From: DASQPA01 sp963756455 | GTDB lineage: Bacteria > Acidobacteriota > Thermoanaerobaculia > Multivoradales > UBA5704 | Length of the DNA: 64,000 bases | Assembly: GCA_963756455.1 (NCBI GenBank) | Contig: CAVWNC010000004.1 | Location: 3,410,001 to 3,474,000 of the forward strand | Direction of reading: 5' to 3' | Part shown: positions 1 through 8,674 of the stretch, in pieces | Layout of the letters: each line of letters opens with the position of its first letter | Numbering within the stretch: position 1 is the stretch's first letter | Notes under the pieces: model-generated | The model's database searches: none | What the model saw: only the letters and a program-made list of their open reading frames with translations | What the model was told of the DNA's origin: nothing | Program-made: the position numbers and the translations under genes

Positions 1-351
1 ATCGAGAAGCAGAGGCGTGCCTCGGTCATCGCAAGGGAATCGATTGCCTTTGCAGCGATTGCATGCCGTGCAGATCCAGAGGAAATTGAGCCAACGAAAA
101 ACGTGCTCGGGGTAGAGAGCGCGCGGCCTGTAGTGTTCGATATCCGTGCCCCGGGAGTCCTCGCAATACATGCAGCGCTCTCTCGGACCGGCGATTTCGG
201 CGAGCGTCCGAGCGATGCGGGTCATCGGTGAGGTGCTTCGCTGGGCTTTCCACGTCACTGCGATGCCGGCACCGGAATCGACGTGGCCCTGCATCCGATC
301 GAGATAATCCGCGAGCTGCGAATCGAGAGCCGGGCGAGAGAGGCGGCGCAT
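1..351 (-). CDS. HNH endonuclease (TIGR02646/PtuB-like), 3' end cut off
   Basis: Reading the minus strand from an ATG at 351 gives 117 codons with no stop before the window edge. The fragment has an HNH nuclease signature: CMYC, then DIEHYRPR, then WLNFLWICTACNRCKGNRFP, that is CxxC, the catalytic DxEH core and a second CxxC followed by N-x-x-KG. This layout matches the HNH partner of AAA ATPases in Septu-like and retron-associated defence pairs. It starts 7 nt after the ATPase stop, with a GAGGCGG Shine-Dalgarno-like stretch about 10 nt upstream, so co-translation is likely. Role in cutting nucleic acid is inferred from the family. The C-terminal end is outside the window. Confidence 0.82.
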   Translation of the reverse strand, partial: MRRLSRPALDSQLADYLDRMQGHVDSGAGIAVTWKAQRSTSPMTRIARTLAEIAGPRERCMYCEDSRGTDIEHYRPRALYPEHVFRWLNFLWICTACNRCKGNRFPCDDRGTPLLLD

Positions 352-358
352 GAACCGG

Positions 359-1639
359 CTAGGCCGCCTCTTCGGGATCGACATAAGGCTCCAGCAGGCT
401 GAGCTGGCGTCCCTCCTCAGGAGTGAGTCCAACAGAGCTGTTCTTGGCCTTCAGTCGGGCATGGGCTCGACGAGCCTCTACGGCCTGGGGGGAACGCGTT
501 TGAGTCAGCCCAAACGCTGGGCTCAGATAGATGGCGTCCACCTTGGAACGGATGATCTGCAAATAATCCTCAGAACTCAGCTGAAAGGGAGAATAGTCAC
601 TCCCTGGAGGAGGAAGGTGGAAGATCCCGTTTTCGTCCGCAGCTTGACAGACCAGAGCACTGTGCGTGGTGACGAGAAACTGAACCATCGGGAAACGCTT
701 CTTCAGCCAGAAGCCGATTTCCCTCTGCCAGGCGGGGTGGAGGTGCACGTCGATCTCGTCAATGAGAACGACGCCTGGGTGGGGCACCACCAAACCCTCC
801 TCACTCAATTCAACGAGACTCTGGTCGCCGTAAGCTTGATCCATGTGGCGGAGGATATCAATCATGAGAGCGAGGGCTGCACGATATCCCTCGCTCATAT
901 CTGAAAGAGATAGGATCGTCCCCGCAGAATCGCGCAGCCAAAGACCATCCGAATCCACACGTTCCACACGCAGGCCATTTCTGAGAAAATCATCGTTGAG
1001 AAGATCACAAACTTGTTTGAGTACGCGCTGCTCTCTAGGATGCTCTTCGAGGCTCTTATGATTCAGATCCTTAAGCCAAAGCTCACACTCGAGGAGTGTC
1101 GCGTCCTCCTTGAACATCGTGGCGAACCGAGCTACTCTGCTAGGTCCCGACATCAGACGTTGCGCTTCTGGTGAAGCACCGTATAGTCTGCGGAAAGGTC
1201 CGTAGCCGGCTGCGAACCATCCGCCGGTGTTGTCCGCCCAGGGGCCGTTTAGAGGACCTCTCTTCTTGCCGCGCCGCTTACTGCCGGCCTTCATCGAGAT
1301 CTCGGGTCCCCCGTTCTTGAGAAACTCGATCTCGGACCAGAAAGAATCCGCACGCCTTCCCGTCGTGAATTTATCTTGATCCTGCACGTGGATCTGGACC
1401 TCGATCTTCGCCTCGGTACATCCTTCTCTCGTCCAACCTCGGAACGAGGGCTGCAGAGCCCGACCGACATCGGGCCCCACGAGAGCGAGCGCAATGGCCT
1501 TGAGGAGCGCAGTTTTTCCGGAACCGTTGTCCCCGGTCAGGACCGTCCAGCCGGGGAGCGATCCGTCCGGCCTCAGAAAGGAGAAATCCAAAGACTTGAA
1601 GCCTTTGAGGTTCTCCAGGACAACGCGCTGGATGTACAT
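359..1639 (-). CDS. AAA ATPase, SMC/OLD-like, of a Septu-type ATPase-HNH pair
   Basis: This 426-residue ABC-type AAA ATPase has an N-terminal RecF/SMC-like start (VVLENLKGFKSLDFSF), Walker A GDNGSGKT at residues 36-43, a signature-like LSDMSEGYRAALALMIDIL, Walker B VVLIDEIDVHLHP and the switch histidine in FLVTTHSALV. No TOPRIM nuclease domain is visible, so nuclease activity probably resides in the adjacent HNH protein. PtuA of Septu defence has this architecture. Codon use is less GC-biased than in neighbouring genes, consistent with an acquired module. The ATG at 1639 is preceded by a GGGGAGGG ribosome-binding site. Alternative: a generic AAA_21 ATPase with another role. Confidence 0.85.
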   Translation of the reverse strand: MYIQRVVLENLKGFKSLDFSFLRPDGSLPGWTVLTGDNGSGKTALLKAIALALVGPDVGRALQPSFRGWTREGCTEAKIEVQIHVQDQDKFTTGRRADSFWSEIEFLKNGGPEISMKAGSKRRGKKRGPLNGPWADNTGGWFAAGYGPFRRLYGASPEAQRLMSGPSRVARFATMFKEDATLLECELWLKDLNHKSLEEHPREQRVLKQVCDLLNDDFLRNGLRVERVDSDGLWLRDSAGTILSLSDMSEGYRAALALMIDILRHMDQAYGDQSLVELSEEGLVVPHPGVVLIDEIDVHLHPAWQREIGFWLKKRFPMVQFLVTTHSALVCQAADENGIFHLPPPGSDYSPFQLSSEDYLQIIRSKVDAIYLSPAFGLTQTRSPQAVEARRAHARLKAKNSSVGLTPEEGRQLSLLEPYVDPEEAA

Positions 1640-1659
1640 GAGTCGACCCTCCCCGGCTT

Positions 1660-1668
1660 CTTATACCA
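1660..1668 (-). promoter_or_regulatory. Extended -10 promoter for the ATPase-HNH pair
   Basis: On the minus strand the sequence TGGTATAAG lies about 20 nt upstream of the ATPase start. It is an extended -10 element (TG-N-TATAAG). No good -35 hexamer is visible at 17 nt, which is common with extended -10 promoters. It suggests the defence-like pair is transcribed separately from the propeller operon upstream. Confidence 0.45.
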
Positions 1669-1691
1669 GAAACACCATGGTCGTCGGCGCC

Positions 1692-3686
1692 TCAAGGCTC
1701 CGTCCGCGCCAACCGGTACACCCCACCCCCCTCCGTCGCGGCGTACACCGTGCGCGGCGAGCTCGGGTCGAGGGCGAGAGACGTCGACGCCCGCGGCAGA
1801 CCCACCCCCAGGCGCGTCCAGCTCGCCCCGCCGTCGGCGCTCGCGAAGGCTCCCACCCCGGTACCCGCCAGGAAACCGTGGGGAACGAGGGGATCGGGGA
1901 GGAGGCTTAAGACCGCGAAGGGTTGCGTCGGGAGGACATGCCAGGTGGCGCCGCCATCCGCCGTCCACTGGACCGTCGTCTCGACCGCTCCCGTGACGAC
2001 CGAGAGGATGCGCTGGGACGCCACGACGACCCGCTGGGGATCGAGCGGGTCGAGACCGATGGCGGAGACCAGGCCGTCGGGGATTTCGAGGATCGTCGTC
2101 CAGGTCGCTCCCCGGTCGGTGCTCCGCTCTACGCTGTCCATGCCGGGCAGCTGGGGGAAAGTGGCGGTCCGGCTGTTGGCGTAGAGGGTGGCCGCGGACC
2201 CGGGCGAGACCTCGAGGAAGCTTGCGTGGAGCTCCCGGGAGGTCCAGGTGGCGCCGCTGTTCCGGCTCACCTCGAGCTGGCCCGAGTCCTGGGTCGCGGC
2301 GAGGACGTAGAGGGTACTCCGCTCTCCGGCCGGGATGGCGAGGGCACCGACGTTGTCGAAGGGGAGGGCGACCGGCGTCCAGTGCGCGCCGCCATCGGCG
2401 CTCTCCTCAAGCCCCTGGCCCAGCACTCCCGCGAAGAGCCGATGAAGCCGGCCGAAAGCGAGGTACGGCACGGAGGTCTCGTTGAAACCGCCCGGCGCCC
2501 AGGTGGCGCCACGGTCGCTGCTCTTCCACAGGCCGTAGGGAGACCCGGTGAACGGGACGGCGGCGGCCCAGAGGGTCGCCGGGGCGGCCGGATCGACCAC
2601 CACGGTGCGGAAGTCGCCGGCGAAGAGGCCACGGAAGAAGGGCATCCAGGTCGCCCCGTAGTTGGCGGTCTTCCATACCGCTTGCCCGAGGCTGCCGCCG
2701 GGGACGGCGAGGAAGGCCACTCCCGGCCGGAGAGGATCGAGCGCCAGGGCGAAGTCCGCGGCGATCGGCAGCGGGCCCACGGAGGCCCAGTGCAGGCCGG
2801 CGTCGGCCGTCCGGTAGAGGTCCGTTTCGCCCGCGGCGACGAAGGCGCCCGGCGTCGTGGGATCGGCGAGCAGACCGTAGGCATCGACCGGACCGTTCCG
2901 CGGACGCCAGGTCTGGCCGCGGTCCGCGCTGACGTCGATGTCGGTCGTCACGATGCCGCTCACGCCATTCCGGAGAAACGCCAGCACCCGGTGCCGCGGC
3001 CCGTGCTCGACGGCGAGCCCGGTGGCGGAGCCCTTGAGGGTCCTCGCCCAGGTCACCCCGCCGTCGGCGCTCACGTAGACGCCGCCGGTCGTCGTCGCGA
3101 ACACCCGCCGGGGATCTCCCGGGTCGGTAAAGACTCCGCGGAGGAGCTCTGTGGCCGGCGCCACCCCGGCCACCCGCCAGGAATCGCCGCCGTCGGTCGA
3201 CGCCAGGAGCTCGGGGACGACCCCGGGACCGGCGAGGGCCTGGGGCGCTACGGCATAGACGATCCCCGGGGTGGGAGAGAACGCCAGCGCGGTGACCGCC
3301 GGGGTCGCGCCGGCGGCGAGCAAGGCGGGAGCCAGGGAGGTCCAGGACGTGCCGCCGTCGCGGCTTCTCCAGAGGTTGCTCCCGGCGACCGCGTAGACGG
3401 CATGGTTTTCTATCAAGGGCGCGGGCGCCACGCCGAGCACGGTGACCCCACCATCCAAGCCCGCGGGCTGCCAGGAGCGCCCACCGTTGGCGGTCCGGTA
3501 GACCCCCGCCCCGAAGGTGCCGGCGTAGACCGTGTTGCCGTCCTCCGGATCGATGGCGAGCGCGGACACCGTGCCGCCGCTCGGGCCCAAGGGGGTCCAG
3601 ACGTCGGCCGCCCAGGCTTGCCGGGCGGAGAGCAGGCCGAGAATCAAAACGAGCGGCCGGGCACCGGGAAAATCGGAAAGTCTCAT
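1692..3686 (-). CDS. Secreted BNR/VPS10-like beta-propeller protein, paralogue 3 of 3
   Basis: The 664-residue protein has an N-terminal signal peptide ending near AWA-AD. Next come many propeller blades of the sialidase/BNR, YCF48 and VPS10 type, each carrying variations of S.DGG..W followed by LA.DP..P...YA (for example SADGGVTWAR, TADAGLHWAS). Enzymatic activity cannot be claimed: no catalytic sialidase set is recognisable, and these folds often act as binding or adhesion modules. Its ATG overlaps the stop of the upstream paralogue (ATGA), so it is the last of three translationally coupled copies. It is the most diverged copy. The C-terminus ends in GVYRLART, matching GIYRLERT in the other two. 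Confidence 0.85.
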   Translation of the reverse strand: MRLSDFPGARPLVLILGLLSARQAWAADVWTPLGPSGGTVSALAIDPEDGNTVYAGTFGAGVYRTANGGRSWQPAGLDGGVTVLGVAPAPLIENHAVYAVAGSNLWRSRDGGTSWTSLAPALLAAGATPAVTALAFSPTPGIVYAVAPQALAGPGVVPELLASTDGGDSWRVAGVAPATELLRGVFTDPGDPRRVFATTTGGVYVSADGGVTWARTLKGSATGLAVEHGPRHRVLAFLRNGVSGIVTTDIDVSADRGQTWRPRNGPVDAYGLLADPTTPGAFVAAGETDLYRTADAGLHWASVGPLPIAADFALALDPLRPGVAFLAVPGGSLGQAVWKTANYGATWMPFFRGLFAGDFRTVVVDPAAPATLWAAAVPFTGSPYGLWKSSDRGATWAPGGFNETSVPYLAFGRLHRLFAGVLGQGLEESADGGAHWTPVALPFDNVGALAIPAGERSTLYVLAATQDSGQLEVSRNSGATWTSRELHASFLEVSPGSAATLYANSRTATFPQLPGMDSVERSTDRGATWTTILEIPDGLVSAIGLDPLDPQRVVVASQRILSVVTGAVETTVQWTADGGATWHVLPTQPFAVLSLLPDPLVPHGFLAGTGVGAFASADGGASWTRLGVGLPRASTSLALDPSSPRTVYAATEGGGVYRLARTEP

Positions 3687-5776
3687 GGCGTCGTCCTCTC
3701 CAGCCGGTAGATGCCGCCGCCCTGGGTCGCGGCGTAGAGGGTATTCGGCGAGCTCGGGTCGAGGCTCAACTGGGTGGTGATCTGGACCGGCAGACCCTCG
3801 CCCAGGGGGGTCCAGGTGGCGCCGCCGTCGGCGCTCGCGAAGGCCCCCGCGGAGGTGCCCGCCAGGAAACCGTGGGAGGTGAGAGGGTCGGGCAGGAAGT
3901 TGCGGACGGTGGCGGGCTGGGCCGTCGGCTGGATCGGCAGATTCCCCAGCTGCCAGGTCGCCCCGCCGTCCGCCGTCCAGAAGACCTCCGTGGTGGCGAG
4001 CGAATCGGCGTCGAGCTTCCCGTGCGCCACGACGATCCGCCGCGGGTCCGCCGGGTCGGTCCCGATGCTCGTGACGGTGCCGCCGGTGACGGTGAGGATC
4101 GTCGTCCAGGTGGCGCCCCCGTCGGTGCTCCGCTCTACGCTGTCGTCGCCCGCGGGGCCGACCACGCTCGCCGTCGTGCTATTGGCGTAGAGCGTCGTGG
4201 GAGAACCGGCCGCGCCGGCCGCTACCGTCAGGACGCCGGCGAGGAGCGGCCGGCTCGTCCAGGTGGTGCCGTCGTCCCGGCTGACCGCGAGGACGCTCGC
4301 GTTAGGGGTCGCGGCGAGGGCGTAGAGCGTGCTCGGCTCCTGCGGCACGGGGACGAGAGCCCGGGCGAAGGTCGTGGGGAGGACGACCTGCCAGTGCTGG
4401 CCGCCATCCGTGCTCCGCAGGAGCCCCTGGCCGAAGACGTCGGCGAAGAGGCTGGGACCGGTGCCGGTGATCGCGAAGGCGTCGACCGAGGTGAACGAGG
4501 AGGCCGAGGCGAAATTGAAGCCGGCCGCCACCCAGCTCGCCCCGCGGTCCGCGCTCTTCCACAGGCCCGAGGGGCTTCCGATCAGCGGGCTGGCGACGGC
4601 CCAGAGGGTCTCGGGATCGCCGGGGACGGGGGTGACGGAGGCGAAGTCGCCCGCGGCAAGACCGCGGATAAAGGGCGTCCAGGCATTGCCGAAGGTCGCG
4701 GTCTTCCAGACCGTCCGCCCGAGGGGGCCGCCGAAGATGGACACGAAGCCGAATCCCGGACGGGTGGGATCGAGCGCCAGGGCCAGGCCCGTCGACGCGG
4801 CGGCCTGCGGCATCGGCGGCATCGGCAGGGGGCCTTCGTCGATCCAGTGCAGGCCGGCGTCGGTCGTCCGATGGAGGATGCCCCGGGCGCCTAAAGCGAC
4901 GAAGGCCCCGGGCGTCGTGGGATCGGCGAGCAGGAAGTAGAGCAGCTCCCCGGAGAGCCCGTTGCGCGCACGCCAGGTCCGCCCGCGGTCGGCACTGACC
5001 TCGATCCGGGTGTGCGGGTCGCGCGGGTCGCCGTCCGAGAGCCCCGCGAGGAGACGGTGGCGCGGCCCCTTCTCGACGCCGAGCTGCAGCACGTCCCCGG
5101 TGAGGTCCCCCGCCGACCAGGTGGCCCCACCGTCGGCGCTCGTATAGACGCCGTCGCTCGTCCCGGCATAGACGTAGCCGTCCCCCGGATCGGCGAAGAC
5201 CCGGAAGAGGATGACCCCGGTGGGCGGCACCCAGACCGGCCGCCACGAGCTCCCGGCGTCGGTCGACTGGAGGATCTCCGTGACGATCCCGGGCGTGCCT
5301 TGGGGGACGACGGCGTAGACGGTCCCCGGAGCGGTCGAGAGGGCCAGGGATGGGACATAGGGGGTTCCGGCGGCGGCGCGGAGCCCCGCGGAGAGAGAAA
5401 CCCAGGCAGCCCCGCCATCCGTGCTCCGGTAGAGAGTGCTCGCCGTGCCGCTTCCGGCGACGGCGTAGACGGCACGCGTCCCCGGGGCGACGGCGAGGAG
5501 GGCGATCCCACCGCCCAGGCCCGCGGGCTGCCAGGTGCGACCGCCGTTGGCGCTCCGGTAGACCCCCGCCTCGCGGGTGCCGGCGTAGACCGTGTTGCCG
5601 TCCTCTGGATCGATGGCGAGGGCGGACACGGTGCCGCCGTTGGGGCCTAAGGGGACCCAGGCGTCGGCGGCATCGGCGACATCTGCGGCATGGGCGGACC
5701 GGCCGGCGGCCAGGGCGAGAACGGCGAGGCCCAGCGCCGCGAGCCGCCCGGTTCGGTTGCGGGTGAGATGTCTCAT
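3683..5776 (-). CDS. Secreted BNR/VPS10-like beta-propeller protein, paralogue 2 of 3
   Basis: A 697-residue secreted propeller protein. I chose the ATG at 5776 because it begins a clear signal peptide (MRHLTRNRTGRLAALGLAVL, cleaved near SAHA-AD) and overlaps the stop of the upstream copy by 4 bp. The reading frame happens to stay open far upstream, inside the neighbouring gene, which is not meaningful. The mature part starts WVPLGPNGGTVSALAIDPED and contains BNR-like blades (STDGGAAWVS, SADGGATWSA, TADGGATWQL). It is closer to paralogue 1 than to paralogue 3: long blocks near the 3' end are almost identical at DNA level to those near 5800-6200, suggesting recent duplication or gene conversion. 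Confidence 0.85.
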   Translation of the reverse strand: MRHLTRNRTGRLAALGLAVLALAAGRSAHAADVADAADAWVPLGPNGGTVSALAIDPEDGNTVYAGTREAGVYRSANGGRTWQPAGLGGGIALLAVAPGTRAVYAVAGSGTASTLYRSTDGGAAWVSLSAGLRAAAGTPYVPSLALSTAPGTVYAVVPQGTPGIVTEILQSTDAGSSWRPVWVPPTGVILFRVFADPGDGYVYAGTSDGVYTSADGGATWSAGDLTGDVLQLGVEKGPRHRLLAGLSDGDPRDPHTRIEVSADRGRTWRARNGLSGELLYFLLADPTTPGAFVALGARGILHRTTDAGLHWIDEGPLPMPPMPQAAASTGLALALDPTRPGFGFVSIFGGPLGRTVWKTATFGNAWTPFIRGLAAGDFASVTPVPGDPETLWAVASPLIGSPSGLWKSADRGASWVAAGFNFASASSFTSVDAFAITGTGPSLFADVFGQGLLRSTDGGQHWQVVLPTTFARALVPVPQEPSTLYALAATPNASVLAVSRDDGTTWTSRPLLAGVLTVAAGAAGSPTTLYANSTTASVVGPAGDDSVERSTDGGATWTTILTVTGGTVTSIGTDPADPRRIVVAHGKLDADSLATTEVFWTADGGATWQLGNLPIQPTAQPATVRNFLPDPLTSHGFLAGTSAGAFASADGGATWTPLGEGLPVQITTQLSLDPSSPNTLYAATQGGGIYRLERTTP

Positions 5777-7821
5777 GGAGTCGTCCTTTCCAAGCGGTAG
5801 ATGCCGCCCCCCTGGGTCGCGGCATAGAGCGTATTCGGCGAGCTCGGATCGAGGCTCAGACGGGTGGCGATGCGCGGCAGGCCGGCGCCCAGGGGAGCCC
5901 AGGTGGCGCCGCCGTCGGCGCTCGCGAAGGCCCCCGAAGCGGTGCCGGCGAGGAACCCGTGAGCGGTCTGGGGATCGGGCAGGAGGCTCTGGACGGCGGC
6001 GTCCTGCTGGGAGGCGGCGACCGGGAGATTCCCCACCTGCCAGGTCGCCCCACCGTCCGTCGTATAGAGAAGCTCGGTGGTGACGAGCGAATCGGCGTCG
6101 AGCTGGCCGTGCGCTACGACGATCCTCTGCGGGTCCGCCGGGTCCGTCCCGATGCTCGTGACGGTGCCGCCGGTGATCCGGAGGATCGTCGTCCAGGTGG
6201 CGCCCCCGTCCGTGCTCCGCTGGACGCTGTCGTCGCCCGCGGGGCCCACGACGCCCGCCGTCGTGCCGTTGGCGTAGAGCGTCGTGGGGACGCCGGCGGA
6301 GACCGTCAGGACGCCGGCGGCGAACGGCTGGCTCGTCCAGGTGGTGCCGCCGTCCTGGCTCTTGTCGAGCACGCTCCCGTCGGTGGTGGTGGTCAGGACG
6401 TACAGCGTGTCCGGCGCCTGGGGTGCGGAGACCAGGGCGCGGGCGTAGCTCGTGGACAGGACGGTCCGCCAGTGCTGGCCGCCATCCGTGCTCCGCAGGA
6501 GCCCCTGGCTGACGACGTCCGCGAAGAGGTTGTGGGCGCTGCCGGCGCTGCCGGCAATCACGAAGGCGTCCACGGTGGACGCATTGAAACCGCCGGCCGC
6601 CCAGGTGGCGCCGCGATCCGCGCTCTTCCAGAGACCTTCGGGCGATTCCGACAATTGGGTTCCGATGGCCCAGAGCGTCGACGGATTCGCGGGATCGACG
6701 GTGACGGACGTGAAATCGCCCGCGAAGAGGCCACGGATCAGGGGGATCCAGGCGGCGCCGAAGCTCGCCGTCTTCCACACCGTGCGCCCGAGGCTGATCC
6801 CGGCGAGGGCGACGTAGACGACCCCCGGGCGGGTGGGATCGAGCGCCAGGACGTCCACGGGCTCATCGGGGGAGGGATGCGGCACCGCCGCATGGGTCCA
6901 GTGCAGGCCGGCGTCGGTCGTGCGCTCCAGGGTGCCGCGCGAGCCGAGGGCGTAGAAGGCGTCGGGCGTCGTGGGATCGGCGAGCAGGAGGTAGAGGAGC
7001 TCCCCGAAGAGCCCGTCGCGCAGGCGCCAGGTCCGGCCGCGATCGGAGCTCACGTAGATCAGGGTCTGCGGAGCGCGCGGATTGGCGTTCGAGACTCCCG
7101 CCAGCAGGCGGTGGCGCGGCCCCTTCTCGACGCCGAGCTGGGTCACGCTCCCTCCCAGGTTGCCGGCCGTCCAGGTGGCGCCACCGTCGGCGCTCGTGTA
7201 GACGCCGCCGGTCGTCCCGGCATAGATGTAGCGCGGATCGGTGGGGTCGGCATACACCCCGAGGGGGGACACCCCGGCGGGAAACTTAGAGACGCTCTGC
7301 CAGGAGTCGCCCCCATCGGTCGACTTCAAAACGTCCTGCTCCGATTTCACCGTGTCGTTGCCGATGGCATAGAGGGTCCCCGCGGTGATCGACGGGGCGA
7401 GCGAAAGGACGAAGGGCGACTGGCCGGCGGCGGTCAGCCCGTCCGCCAGGGAGACCCAGGACGCCCCGCCGTCCTCGCTGCGGTAGAGGGTGATCGACAG
7501 GGTACCGGCGACCGCGTAGACGGCGCGGGTCCCCGGGTCGACGGTGAGGAGGAGGATGCCGCCGTCCAAACCCGCGGGCTGCCAGGTGCGGCCGCCGTTG
7601 GCGCTCCGGTAGACCCCCGCCTCGCGGGTGCCGGCATAGACGGTGTTGCCATCCTCCGGGTCGACGGCGAGCGCGGACACCGTGCCGCCGTTGGGACCCA
7701 GGGGAACCCAGGTGTCGGCGGCGGCCGGGGCCGACAGCGCCAGGGTGAGGACCGCGATCGTCAACGCGGGCGAGGTGCAGCGACGGAGAATCAGCCTCAA
7801 GGTGAAGCACCTGCGGAACAT
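5773..7821 (-). CDS. Secreted BNR/VPS10-like beta-propeller protein, paralogue 1 of 3 (operon leader)
   Basis: The 682-residue protein starts at an ATG at 7821 preceded by AAAGGAGATCCCC, a strong ribosome-binding site. A signal peptide (about residues 1-36, ending LSAPAAA-D) precedes WVPLGPNGGTVSALAVDPED and repeated BNR-like blades ending in the common GGGIYRLERT C-terminus. It is the first gene of a three-gene operon; the two downstream paralogues have no ribosome-binding sites of their own but ATGA overlaps. Function is unknown beyond a likely exported or surface binding role. A longer start upstream would place a hydrophilic, non-signal extension first and is less likely. Confidence 0.85.
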   Translation of the reverse strand: MFRRCFTLRLILRRCTSPALTIAVLTLALSAPAAADTWVPLGPNGGTVSALAVDPEDGNTVYAGTREAGVYRSANGGRTWQPAGLDGGILLLTVDPGTRAVYAVAGTLSITLYRSEDGGASWVSLADGLTAAGQSPFVLSLAPSITAGTLYAIGNDTVKSEQDVLKSTDGGDSWQSVSKFPAGVSPLGVYADPTDPRYIYAGTTGGVYTSADGGATWTAGNLGGSVTQLGVEKGPRHRLLAGVSNANPRAPQTLIYVSSDRGRTWRLRDGLFGELLYLLLADPTTPDAFYALGSRGTLERTTDAGLHWTHAAVPHPSPDEPVDVLALDPTRPGVVYVALAGISLGRTVWKTASFGAAWIPLIRGLFAGDFTSVTVDPANPSTLWAIGTQLSESPEGLWKSADRGATWAAGGFNASTVDAFVIAGSAGSAHNLFADVVSQGLLRSTDGGQHWRTVLSTSYARALVSAPQAPDTLYVLTTTTDGSVLDKSQDGGTTWTSQPFAAGVLTVSAGVPTTLYANGTTAGVVGPAGDDSVQRSTDGGATWTTILRITGGTVTSIGTDPADPQRIVVAHGQLDADSLVTTELLYTTDGGATWQVGNLPVAASQQDAAVQSLLPDPQTAHGFLAGTASGAFASADGGATWAPLGAGLPRIATRLSLDPSSPNTLYAATQGGGIYRLERTTP

Positions 7822-7986
7822 GGGGATCTCCTTTGGAAGTTCACCGGTCGATCTCGGCACCGATCCAGCCGTGCAGATGCTCAAGTGTACGGCGGCTGAA
7901 GAGATTGCGTTGGTGCGCGAGAGGTGGATCGATTCGCCGGCAGCTCCCAACCCGACCGAGGATCTCCAACCGAGGAAAACCCTTCC

Positions 7987-8012
7987 GCAGGGGCAACCCC
8001 CCGTGGCTGCCC
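7987..8012. repeat. Half copy of a dispersed palindromic element
   Basis: The 26 bases match one arm of the inverted repeat at 15768-15829 (GCAGGGGCA-CCCC-CGTGG-TGCCC core) with only a few differences. Here the other arm is degenerate. It lies in the 850-bp non-coding stretch (7822-8674) between the propeller operon and glpK. Confidence 0.5.
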
Positions 8013-8060
8013 GCGGTGGCCCGCCCCGCGGGCCGGCGACCTCTCCGCGACTCTAGAAGA

Positions 8061-8522
8061 TCCCTCGAAACCCACCCCAACCCCCTCCGGAACCCCGGGA
8101 AACCCCTAGAGAGCTCCCCGCAAGCCCTCCAGATCCAGAGAAAACGCCTCCGGGTGGGTTTCGGACCCGTCCGCTGGAGTTTCCTGGCCCTCGACCCGAG
8201 TTTCGGGGGTCTCCAGGAGAGTTTCCGCCGCCTGTATCTCAGTTTTCACCCGTTCCGCCCGGGTTTCCACGGCTCCCCAACGAGTTTCGAGACCTCGGAA
8301 ACCAGTTTCCAGAGAGTTCCTGAGAGTTTGGAGAGGGCCGAAACGAGTTTCCAGAGGTTTTTAACGCTCCCGGAAGGGTTGGGGGGAAGTTCCGAGGGGT
8401 TTCGGCGGAGCTTCGAGAGGTTGCGGGCAGGATTGGAGGGCTTCCCGTAGCGCCCGGAGAGCTTCTGGTTGGGCTTGGAGAGGTTTTTGGGGTCTGTAGA
8501 GGGCCTAGGGAGACCGATGCGG
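8061..8522. repeat. Degenerate 21-bp-period tandem array, about 22 units
   Basis: The stretch shows strict 21-bp periodicity without insertions. The core AGTTTC recurs with its TTT at 8159, 8180, 8201, 8222, 8243, 8264, 8285, 8306, 8327 and 8348, then as variants (GTTCC, GCTTC, GCTTGG) at 8390, 8411 and 8474. A second column, CTC or TTC/TTG, recurs with the same period from 8064. Because 21 bp is seven codons, several frames read as heptapeptide repeats (plus strand S-F-x5; minus strand L-S-K-L-x3), but none has a convincing start or ribosome-binding site. It lies between divergent transcription units and fills most of a gap without a recognised gene. Confidence 0.8.
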
Positions 8523-8639
8523 ATACCCGGGCGGTCGAGCAAAGGAGGGCGCTGGTCCGGGTGCGCCGTCCGCCCGAGGCCTGAACACGGGAGGTCGGCA
8601 CCCGAGCGGCACCGGGTCCTCTTGACGGGGGAGCCCGCC

Positions 8640-8668
8640 TTGACCTCCCCGCCCCCCGCCCATACTCT
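8640..8668 (+). promoter_or_regulatory. Sigma-70-type promoter of glpKD, apparently leaderless
   Basis: TTGACC at 8640-8645 and TACTCT at 8663-8668 are 17 bp apart. The -10 ends 6 nt before the glpK ATG at 8675, so transcription should start at or within a base or two of the initiation codon. No Shine-Dalgarno sequence is present, which fits a leaderless mRNA. CATACT at 8661-8666 is an alternative -10 register. Confidence 0.5.
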
Positions 8669-8674
8669 CCCCGC

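Noticed and set aside
1923..3710. Long plus-strand frame (595 codons) opposite the propeller gene
   Set aside because: Gly/Arg/Glu-rich composition typical of an antisense shadow in GC-rich sequence; the opposite strand encodes a clear family protein.
3683..6778. A 1031-residue fusion of two propeller proteins
   Set aside because: The upstream third of that frame is a shadow inside the preceding paralogue; the real start is the ATG at 5776 with a signal peptide.
8061..8522. The 21-bp array as a CRISPR array
   Set aside because: Units are contiguous and degenerate, without unique spacers of constant length, and no cas genes are present.
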